DNA of 64,000 nucleotides from Ruminococcus flavefaciens (GTDB lineage: Bacteria; Bacillota; Clostridia; Oscillospirales; Ruminococcaceae), in assembly GCA_015067005.1 (NCBI GenBank), contig SVNH01000006.1, positions 1-64,000 of the forward strand, in the 5' to 3' direction. Each line of letters opens with the position of its first letter. Position 1 is the first letter of the stretch. The position numbers were made by a program, and so were the translations under genes. This document shows, in pieces, positions 56,568 through 64,000 of this stretch. The notes below the pieces were generated by a model that was not told the origin of the DNA, did no database searches, and saw only the letters and a list, made by a program, of their open reading frames with translations.

Positions 56568-57443
56568 TTATAATGTTATAAACGAATCCTTTACCGTTTC
56601 GCAGACTTCTGCAAAAAAGCCCTTATTTCTCAGATCTGCGGAACACCTTTCTGCTGATTTTACATCGCTGAAAATTCCGAACACTGCCGAGCCGCTACCT
56701 GTCATGCAGGAATTCAAAGCCCCGTGAGAATTCATTATGCCGCATATATCACCGACCTCCGGAAGCTTTACCGCCTGTTCAAACAGGTTTCCGATGAACT
56801 GCGGAGCTTTATCAGAGAAATTGCGGAGTGCCTCAACAAGTTCTGACGTTTTCGGATGGACAGGCGATTTCAGCGCATCTATACGCGCATAAGCCTCTCC
56901 CGTTGATACTCCCTGCTCCCCTTTTGCAATGACAAGTATGCGTCCGGAATAATCCGGCAGCGGAGTTATCTCCTCGCCAATGCCTCCGACATAAGCTGTT
57001 CCGCCCGTAAAGAAAAACGGAACGTCCGCGCCAAGCTTCTTGCCCATTACCGCAAGCTCAGCGGGAACAAATACATTTCCGGCAAGAGAATTGAGACAGT
57101 AAAGCACTGCTGCTGCATCGGTGCTTCCGCCGCCCATACCAGCCTGTGACGGTATCCCCTTCCTGATATGTATGCTGCATCCTGAGGACATATCCGCAGT
57201 CTCAAAGAATAGCTTTGCGGCTTTATGAGCAATATTGCGCTCATCACATGGTATCGGATCTGATTTTGCAAAAGAATCAGGCAGTTCACACGAAATACTT
57301 ATTCCGCTCTCAGCAAGTTCGACTGTAACCTCATCGTACATTCCAACGGTCTGAAAAACGCTTTCGATAAGGTGATAGCCGTTATCAAGTCTGCCTGTGA
57401 CATCCAGTGCAAGGTTTATCTTGGCAGCTGTCTTAATTCTCAT
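56568..57443 (-). CDS. ispE: 4-diphosphocytidyl-2-C-methyl-D-erythritol kinase
   Basis: AKINLALDVTGRLDNGYHLIESVFQTVGMYD; IPSQAGMGGGSTDAAAVL; LNSCMTGSGSAVFGIF. Confidence 0.96.
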   Translation of the reverse strand: MRIKTAAKINLALDVTGRLDNGYHLIESVFQTVGMYDEVTVELAESGISISCELPDSFAKSDPIPCDERNIAHKAAKLFFETADMSSGCSIHIRKGIPSQAGMGGGSTDAAAVLYCLNSLAGNVFVPAELAVMGKKLGADVPFFFTGGTAYVGGIGEEITPLPDYSGRILVIAKGEQGVSTGEAYARIDALKSPVHPKTSELVEALRNFSDKAPQFIGNLFEQAVKLPEVGDICGIMNSHGALNSCMTGSGSAVFGIFSDVKSAERCSADLRNKGFFAEVCETVKDSFITL

Positions 57444-58620
57444 GTTTCTCAGCCTCTAACTTTTTCAGGAATTTCTCAATACGCTTCATAGCCTCCATAA
57501 GGTGCTTTAGCGAATAAGCATAGGAAATACGCATATAGCCCTCGCCGGAATCACCGAACGCGCTTCCGGGAACTGCTGCGACCTTCTCCTCATAGAGCAA
57601 TCTTTCACAGAATTCCTCACTCGTAAGACCTGTGGATTTTATACACGGAAATACATAGAACGCCCCCTCAGGATCGAAACAGGTCAGTCCGAGACGATTG
57701 AATTCGCTGACAAGGAATTTACGGCGTATGTTGTATTCGTCAACCATTTTTGCTATCTCGTCATCGCAGGATTCAAGAGCCTCAACAGCTGCATTCTGGC
57801 TGATATACGGACTGCACATTATACCATACTGATGTATCTTTGCTATCTGCGAGATTATCGGCTCAGGCGCAGTAACATAGCCAAGTCTCCAGCCTGTCAT
57901 AGCATAAGCCTTAGAGAAGCCGTTTACATAAATGGTACGCTCACGCATATCCTCAAGCTCTATTATAGATACGTGCTTTCTGCCGTATGTAAGCTCAGAA
58001 TATATCTCATCTGAAAGCACCATGATATTGGTATCGCGCAGAAAATCCGCAATAGGTTTGAGATCCTCGCGTGTCATAACAGCGCCGGTAGGATTGTTCG
58101 GGAACGGCAGTATGAGCAGCTTAGTGCGCTCAGTTACCTTGTCGCGGAAGTCCTCAACTGTAAGCTTGAAATTATTCTCAATACGTGTAGGTACTGATAC
58201 AGCCTTACCGCCTGCGAGTTCAACGAGCGGAGCATAACACACAAAACACGGCTCTACTACAAGCACTTCATCCCCCGGATCGAGTATACCGCGCAGAGCG
58301 AGGTCGATAGCCTCTGAACCGCCGACAGTGACGATTATCTCGGAAGCCGGATCGTACTCAACGCCGTGCTTTTTGTTAATGCGCTGCGAAATGGCATTTC
58401 TCAGCGGTTCAAGTCCCTTGTTAGGACCGTATACGATGTGCTTGCGTTCAAGCACCTGAATTGCAGCTTTTCTTATCACCCATGGTGTCGAGAAATCAGG
58501 CTCGCCTACTCCGAGCGAGATAACGTCCTTCATAGTGCCGGCAATATCGAAGAATTTTCGTATGCCGGAAGGCTTTATGTTCCTGATCTTATTTGATAAG
58601 ACCTTGTCATAATCTATCAC
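57433..58620 (-). CDS. Class I/II pyridoxal-phosphate aminotransferase
   Basis: VISLGVGEPDFSTPWVIRKAA; LPFPNNPTGAVM; YVNGFSKAYAMTGWRLGYVTAP. Confidence 0.96.
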   Translation of the reverse strand: MIDYDKVLSNKIRNIKPSGIRKFFDIAGTMKDVISLGVGEPDFSTPWVIRKAAIQVLERKHIVYGPNKGLEPLRNAISQRINKKHGVEYDPASEIIVTVGGSEAIDLALRGILDPGDEVLVVEPCFVCYAPLVELAGGKAVSVPTRIENNFKLTVEDFRDKVTERTKLLILPFPNNPTGAVMTREDLKPIADFLRDTNIMVLSDEIYSELTYGRKHVSIIELEDMRERTIYVNGFSKAYAMTGWRLGYVTAPEPIISQIAKIHQYGIMCSPYISQNAAVEALESCDDEIAKMVDEYNIRRKFLVSEFNRLGLTCFDPEGAFYVFPCIKSTGLTSEEFCERLLYEEKVAAVPGSAFGDSGEGYMRISYAYSLKHLMEAMKRIEKFLKKLEAEKHEN

Positions 58621-58622
58621 GA

Positions 58623-59120
58623 TCAGCCGAGTCCCCTTTCATCCGGTTCTTCACCGTCGATGAAGATTCCTTTTTCCTTGTATTTTTTGAGGATAAAGTG
58701 TGTGGAGGTTGAAAGTATGCCGTCGATAGTAGCAAGTCTTTCCGAGACGAAAAATGCAACATCCTTGAGATTAGAGCCCTTGACCTCAACTGCAAGGTCG
58801 TAAGCACCGGATGACATAAGGCTTACGCTCTCGACCTCATCATACATCATGATAGTCTTTGCTATGTCATCGAAACCGCAGTCGCGCTGAGGTGTGACTT
58901 TGAGCTCGATAGTCGCATGAACTGTGGACTTATCATATTTATCTTCATCGAGGATAACGCTGTAACCTCTGATTATCCCCTGATCTTCGAGTTCCTGTAT
59001 CTCATCAGAAGCTTCTTCCGGAGATATTCCGAGTATCTCACCGAGCGCTTCATTGGATATACGGGCGTTCTGCTGTAAAATTTTAACGATGTCGTTCATA
59101 ATAACAAAACTTCCTTTCAT
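58623..59120 (-). CDS. Lrp/AsnC family transcriptional regulator
   Basis: NDIVKILQQNARISNEALGEILGISPEEASDEIQELEDQGIIRGYSVILDEDK; RAM-like C-terminus. Confidence 0.94.
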   Translation of the reverse strand: MKGSFVIMNDIVKILQQNARISNEALGEILGISPEEASDEIQELEDQGIIRGYSVILDEDKYDKSTVHATIELKVTPQRDCGFDDIAKTIMMYDEVESVSLMSSGAYDLAVEVKGSNLKDVAFFVSERLATIDGILSTSTHFILKKYKEKGIFIDGEEPDERGLG

Positions 59121-59128
59121 ATTATTTC

Positions 59129-59983
59129 TTAGTCTATTTTAACGAAGTACGGCTTGCGGTCCTTGAAATATGCAAGGTGTCTGAATCCTGCGGCTGAGGC
59201 TATCTCAGCGCCTTCCGCAACGTTTGCACCAATGTCCTCAACGGTATGTGAATCAGAACCTATCGTAAGTATCTCACCGCCGAGTTCGCGGAACATCTTA
59301 ACATATTTCAGATCCGGGAATGCCGCTCCGAAACCCTGACGAAGCCCTGATGTGTTTATCTCGATACCCTTGCCGTTCTGAATGAGCATCCGAAAGCTTT
59401 CCTCAATAATGTCATCGAACCGGCTTATATCGGCTTCTATACCGTTTCGCTGCTTCATATAGCGCAGGCAGTATGTAAGGTGTCCGATAACATCGAACAG
59501 ACCTGTGCGGCAGAGATCATTGACCTCTTTGAAGTAGCGTTCAAGAAGAGCGTATATCTCGTTCATAGAAAGCTTTTCGTAGTCTATGAAGTAGAAGTCC
59601 TTCTCGCCGAGCACCTGATGTACAGAGCCTATAATGAAATCAACTCTTTTATCGGCGTTCACTTTCTGAGCAGCTTCAACATCATGAAGTATCTGTCCGA
59701 GTTCAACACCGCATATCATATTAAGCTTACCGTTATATTTCTCTTTAAGCGCGGTTACTGCCGCGACGGAGCTTTCAAAATCTAAAGCGTAATCGAAGCT
59801 TTCGCAGAGTTCCCATTCATCGGGACTGTAATGCTCCTTAGTGTACCATGCATTACATTCACAGTGGTCAGTTATCGCATAGGCAGCAAGACCTATCTCC
59901 GCGGCACGAGCTGCACAAAGTTCAATATCCGCCTCTGAATCCACGGAAAACTGAGTATGAGTGTGACAGTCAATAAGAGTCAT
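59129..59983 (-). CDS. PHP-domain histidinol-phosphatase-like protein
   Basis: LIDCHTHTQFSVDSEADIELCAARA; ITDHCECNAW; DFIIGSVHQVLGEKDF; LTIGSDSHTVEDIG. Confidence 0.93.
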   Translation of the reverse strand: MTLIDCHTHTQFSVDSEADIELCAARAAEIGLAAYAITDHCECNAWYTKEHYSPDEWELCESFDYALDFESSVAAVTALKEKYNGKLNMICGVELGQILHDVEAAQKVNADKRVDFIIGSVHQVLGEKDFYFIDYEKLSMNEIYALLERYFKEVNDLCRTGLFDVIGHLTYCLRYMKQRNGIEADISRFDDIIEESFRMLIQNGKGIEINTSGLRQGFGAAFPDLKYVKMFRELGGEILTIGSDSHTVEDIGANVAEGAEIASAAGFRHLAYFKDRKPYFVKID

Positions 59984-60131
59984 ATATTCACCTCTTGAGA
60001 TCAATGTATTCTATTATTATATCACATCGGGAGTTAATTTTCCACTGTTTTTACAAATTTGTAAGATTAAAAAATAAAATTAATGATAGGTCTTTATTTT
60101 TTTATAATAGTATGTTATAATTAATGCGTCC

Positions 60132-60347
60132 GCAATAAACGCATTATGGCGGTTATTGCCGCGAACTATGTTCGGGGAGCGCAAATTGCTTGAAAAACAG
60201 AGAATTTGTGCATCGCACTGATTGATGTCAAGCTCATTTTGTCCTGAAGGACAAAACAAAGTGCAGGAAAAATCATCATTATTTTAGTTTTTTCTGCACT
60301 TTGACAGCTCAAAAATGCCTTTCTAAATCTGTATAAAGGCATTTTTG
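60132..60347. repeat. Cluster of six intergenic hairpins upstream of the ACT gene
   Basis: 60132-60159, 60162-60174 (CGAAC-TAT-GTTCG), 60179-60211, 60237-60256 (TTTTGTCC-TGAA-GGACAAAA), 60258-60302 (AAAGTGCAG.../...CTGCACTTT), 60310-60347 (CAAAAATGCCTTT/AAAGGCATTTTTG). Confidence 0.8.
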
Positions 60348-60428
60348 AATTGTTGAGCAGACATTGATTATAACAGACATTGCAGCTTTGATTCTATTGC
60401 TGCATAAGATCAAACGGAGGTATTTTTT

Positions 60429-60698
60429 ATGAGAGCAGTCGTAACTGTAATAGGCAAGGATACTGTCGGTATTCTTCACAAGGTAAGCGGTATCTGTGCA
60501 GAATACAACGTAAACGTTATCGAAGTAACACAGAGCGTACTTCAGGATATGTTCGCAATGATTATGCTCGTTGACATCTCTTCTATCAACACTGATTTTG
60601 CAAAGCTCGTTGGAAGCATGGATTCCCTCGGAAAGCAGCTCGGGCTTTCCATACACACAATGCATGAGGATATTTTCAACTCAATGCACACAGTTTGA
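60429..60698 (+). CDS. ACT domain-containing protein
   Basis: MRAVVTVIGKDTVGILHKVSGICAEYNVNVIEVTQSVLQDMFAMIMLVDI. Confidence 0.95.
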   Translation: MRAVVTVIGKDTVGILHKVSGICAEYNVNVIEVTQSVLQDMFAMIMLVDISSINTDFAKLVGSMDSLGKQLGLSIHTMHEDIFNSMHTV

Positions 60699-60723
60699 TC
60701 TATAACTGAAAGGAAGTTCGTTA

Positions 60724-62082
60724 ATGCTTAACGCTTATAATATTCTCGAAACAATTAGAATGATACAGGATGAATACCTCGATATACGTACTATCACTAT
60801 GGGTATCTCTCTCCTCGATTGTATCGACACTGATATTGATAAAGCCTGCGAAAAGGTTTATAACAAAATAGTCTCAAAGGCTGGAAATCTTGTAAAGATC
60901 GGTCAGCAGATCGAAACTGAATACGGTATCCCGATCGTAAACAAGAGAATTTCCGTAACCCCTATTGCTATGCTCTGCGCTGCTTGTCCGAACGGCGATC
61001 CGGTAAAGTTCGCAAAGGCACTCCAGAAGGCTGCTGATACCTGCGGAGTAAACTTCATAGGCGGCTACTCTGCCCTCGTACATAAGGGATTCAGCGCCGG
61101 TGATATGGCTCTCATAAAGTCTATCCCGGAGGCTCTCGATGTTACTCAGAATATCTGTTCATCTGTAAATATAGGCTCAACGAAGTCCGGTATAAACATG
61201 GACGCTGTTAAGATCATGGGACAGATCGTGAAGCAGTCCGCTGAAAGAACTGCCGACCGAGACTGCATAGGTCCTGCTAAGCTCGTTGTATTCTGCAATG
61301 CCGTTGAGGATAATCCGTTCATGGCTGGTGCATTCCACGGTGTCGGTGAGCCTGACTGTGAAATACACGTTGGTGTATCAGGTCCGGGCGTTGTACGCGC
61401 AGCACTTACAAAGTACCCCGACGCTTCTATTGATGAACTCGCAGATGTCATCAAAAAGACTGCTTTCAAGATCACTCGTATGGGACAACTCGTCGGTGCA
61501 AGAGCCTCTGAACTTCTCGGTGTTCCTTTCGGTATCGTTGACCTTTCACTCGCTCCTACTCCGGCTGTTGGCGACAGCGTTGCTCATATCCTTGAGGAAA
61601 TGGGACTTGAAATGTGTGGAACTCACGGTACTACTGCCTGCCTTGCAATGCTTAACGATGCTGTCAAGAAGGGCGGAGTAATGGCATCTTCGACAGTCGG
61701 CGGACTTTCAGGTGCATTCATTCCTGTTTCAGAGGATGCAGGTATGATAGACGCAGCTGTTGCAGGTGTACTCAGTCTTGAGAAACTCGAAGCTATGACC
61801 GCTGTTTGCTCAGTTGGTCTCGATATGATAGTTGTTCCCGGCGAGATCTCACCGGAGACTATTTCCGCTATTATAGCCGATGAAGCTGCTATCGGCATGG
61901 TAAATTCCAAGACCACAGCAGTACGTCTTATCCCTGCTATCGGAAAGAAGGAGGGTGAAACTCTCGAATTCGGCGGACTTCTCGGAAGCGGTCCTGTAAT
62001 GCCGGTAAGAGAGAAATCACCTGCAAAATTCATCAACCGCGGCGGACGTATCCCTGCACCAATGCAGAGCCTCAAAAACTAA
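60724..62082 (+). CDS. UPF0210/DUF711 (PFL) family protein
   Basis: Glycine-rich 452-aa protein adjacent to an ACT-domain gene; [17 protein letters not shown]...[19 protein letters not shown]...[11 protein letters not shown]. Confidence 0.92.
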   Translation: MLNAYNILETIRMIQDEYLDIRTITMGISLLDCIDTDIDKACEKVYNKIVSKAGNLVKIGQQIETEYGIPIVNKRISVTPIAMLCAACPNGDPVKFAKALQKAADTCGVNFIGGYSALVHKGFSAGDMALIKSIPEALDVTQNICSSVNIGSTKSGINMDAVKIMGQIVKQSAERTADRDCIGPAKLVVFCNAVEDNPFMAGAFHGVGEPDCEIHVGVSGPGVVRAALTKYPDASIDELADVIKKTAFKITRMGQLVGARASELLGVPFGIVDLSLAPTPAVGDSVAHILEEMGLEMCGTHGTTACLAMLNDAVKKGGVMASSTVGGLSGAFIPVSEDAGMIDAAVAGVLSLEKLEAMTAVCSVGLDMIVVPGEISPETISAIIADEAAIGMVNSKTTAVRLIPAIGKKEGETLEFGGLLGSGPVMPVREKSPAKFINRGGRIPAPMQSLKN

Positions 62083-62154
62083 CGGGTTGTCCCCGATCAA
62101 TGCAATAACCAAACGGGCGAACATCGTTCGCCCTTGCTTTTATAAGGAGAAGCT

Positions 62155-62628
62155 ATGGAGATAATAAAGGCTGATATTTCATTTTTTGAAGCAGTTAAGC
62201 GGATAACTCACGATACTATAAATGCAGTATATCCCCACTATTATCCCGACGGCGCAGTGAGATTTTTCCTTGATTATCATAACAAAGACAGCATCATAAA
62301 TGATATTGAAGCCGGAAAGGTGTTCATACTGCTTGATGACGGTGTTCCCGCCGGAACAGTAACGATAAACGCCAACGACATCGGACGCTTTTTCGTCCTT
62401 CCTGAATATCAGGGACGCGGCTTTGGCAGTAAGCTGCTGCGTTTCGCTGAGAATATAGTCTTTTCTGAATATGACGAAGCAGTCCTGAGTTCATCTTTTC
62501 CAGCTAAACAGATATATCTCAGCAAAGGCTACGTTCCTACTGATTACCACATACTGGATGCCTTCGGAGATCATCTCTGCTTCGATAATATGAAAAAGAA
62601 AAAAGAGGTCTTTGAACGTGAAACTTAA
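62155..62628 (+). CDS. GNAT family N-acetyltransferase
   Basis: GRFFVLPEYQGRGFGSKLLRFAE acetyl-CoA motif. Confidence 0.9.
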   Translation: MEIIKADISFFEAVKRITHDTINAVYPHYYPDGAVRFFLDYHNKDSIINDIEAGKVFILLDDGVPAGTVTINANDIGRFFVLPEYQGRGFGSKLLRFAENIVFSEYDEAVLSSSFPAKQIYLSKGYVPTDYHILDAFGDHLCFDNMKKKKEVFERET

Positions 62629-63619
62629 TGAACTCCCATCTCTGTTCGGGATAAGCAGCGTTTATGATATATCTCCGTTCGGAACAGGTCACATAAATTC
62701 AACATATCATGTCGTTTCTGCCGGCGGTGAATACATTCTCCAGTCCATAAACAGGAATGTGTTTCATGATCCGGGAAGTGTAATGAACAACATTTCACTG
62801 ATCGTTAAGGCTTTTGCCGATACCGGAAGCGACATCGGCATTCCGGAATATCTGTCCGCAAACGGCAGAAACTACGCAGTCTGTAATGGTGAGTTCTGGC
62901 GTATGTACCGCTATATAAAAGCCTCACACGTCACTGAAAACAGCGACTTTTTATCCGGCTGCGCTTTCGGAAGCTTCATCAGGATAACTGACGGTCTGAA
63001 GCTTCAGCCCGTCATTGAGGGCTATCACGATATTGATCACTATTTCAAACGCTTCATACAATTGTCCAAAAGTAAAAATACTGATGCCGCGGTCATACAA
63101 AAACTCAGCAGCATCAACGATACGTTAAAAAGCATTTTCAGCAGCGGCATCCCGCTGCGCTGTATTCACGGCGATGCTAAAGCAGACAATGTTATAACCG
63201 GCGATAAATGCACAATAATAGATCTTGACACCGCTATGCAGGGATTCGCTGCGCTCGATTACGGCGACCTGATACGGTCGGTCTGCCGCAGCGGAAATGC
63301 TTCACCTGAGCGCATAAGCCGTATCACTCAAGGCTTCGCAAAAGGGCTCGGAGGCGTACTTACAGCCAGCGAGATAGATTCGCTGTATTATGGCATACTC
63401 TGGGTCACCGCAGAGCTTGCCATCCGCTACCTCACGGACTACATCAGCGGTGAACGCTACTTCCGTGACAAAACTCCGGAAGAATGTCTCAAACGTTCAG
63501 ACGAGCTGCTGAGACAGCTCGATATGTTTACTTCAAATGGCAGCGAAATAAAAAATATCATACAAGTTTCATTCAGTAAAACGATTTACGGAGGGGATCA
63601 TGCAGTTCAAAGCTTCTGA
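62618..63619 (+). CDS. Aminoglycoside phosphotransferase (APH)-fold sugar kinase-like protein
   Basis: GTGHINSTYHV...YILQSINRNVFHDPGSVMNNI; LRCIHGDAKADNVIT...CTIIDLDTAMQGFAALDYGDLIRS; GTG start assumed (TTG at 62612 is the alternative). Confidence 0.88.
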   Translation: MKLNELPSLFGISSVYDISPFGTGHINSTYHVVSAGGEYILQSINRNVFHDPGSVMNNISLIVKAFADTGSDIGIPEYLSANGRNYAVCNGEFWRMYRYIKASHVTENSDFLSGCAFGSFIRITDGLKLQPVIEGYHDIDHYFKRFIQLSKSKNTDAAVIQKLSSINDTLKSIFSSGIPLRCIHGDAKADNVITGDKCTIIDLDTAMQGFAALDYGDLIRSVCRSGNASPERISRITQGFAKGLGGVLTASEIDSLYYGILWVTAELAIRYLTDYISGERYFRDKTPEECLKRSDELLRQLDMFTSNGSEIKNIIQVSFSKTIYGGDHAVQSF

Positions 63620-64000
63620 GACTGCCATTGCGGTCAAAAAAGTAACCGATATGTTCGGTATCGAAATAATAGCAGATCAGAAACGCTTCTGTGCAGCTTT
63701 CAGTGATCTTGCGCCAAAGCTTTCAAAGGAAAACAAAGCGTTTTACGTCGCACTGAGCGAAAACTTGGGTAAACTCTATCTTAGAGAAAATGAGAACGTG
63801 CTCTCAGGCGATAAGCTGCCGGAAACCGTCATAAGACTCGCCGTGAGTTCGATAGGCGAATACCTAAACGAAGAAAAAGCCGAAATGGTTGCTTACAGCA
63901 TCGCCTACGCCCTTGGCTGGGATATTGAAAACAGTGCTCCTGCTCAGCCCTCCGAAACATCTACCGGAACAGTCATAGAGGAACTGTTCAGAAAAGCCGA
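63600..64000 (+). CDS. Hypothetical protein, 3' end beyond window
   Basis: ATG after GGAGGGG; MQFKASETAIAVKKVTDMFGIEIIADQKRF... remains open to the window edge. Confidence 0.6.
   Translation, partial: MQFKASETAIAVKKVTDMFGIEIIADQKRFCAAFSDLAPKLSKENKAFYVALSENLGKLYLRENENVLSGDKLPETVIRLAVSSIGEYLNEEKAEMVAYSIAYALGWDIENSAPAQPSETSTGTVIEELFRKA

Overview
This is a low-GC Gram-positive (Clostridia-type, probably Ruminococcus/Oscillospiraceae-like; inference) chromosomal segment. Bases 1-20 kb are an accessory and decaying zone. It holds truncated or frameshifted genes (arsR, dxs, an SDR, a GH9 cellulase, a sensor), remnants of a serine recombinase, IS1380-like and IS630-like transposases, and an apparently intact Xis/Int pair near tRNA-Ser(CGA). 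Within this debris sits an intact three-gene operon: a GHMP-kinase::GalU-like uridylyltransferase fusion, a MATE-transporter::RsbW-type ATPase fusion, and a GT8 glycosyltransferase. Bases 20-64 kb look mostly like intact backbone: a two-component/ABC module, four GGDEF proteins, VanX, FadR, TtcA-like, PspA, a short unlisted SpoVM ORF, an [FeFe]-hydrogenase-like sensor, NifS/NifU, VanW, YqeG-like, a flippase, CobW, IspE, an aminotransferase, Lrp, PHP, ACT/UPF0210 and others. The strongest candidate for an under-described system is 41.4-48.0 kb. There a Zn-ribbon/LRR protein, a divergent protein kinase with a C-terminal Zn ribbon, a TerY-like vWA protein, a PP2C phosphatase and a protein with a degenerate cytidine-deaminase-like domain plus a (Y/F)PQQ(G/S)G repeat tail are co-oriented. 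A second CDA-like protein with an intact zinc motif and a similar C-terminal motif sits next to a dCache-GGDEF gene at 25.5 kb. Three intergenic clusters of tight hairpins (about 10.3, 49.9 and 60.2 kb) are also not explained by ordinary features. All family calls come from reading the sequence; no database search was run.
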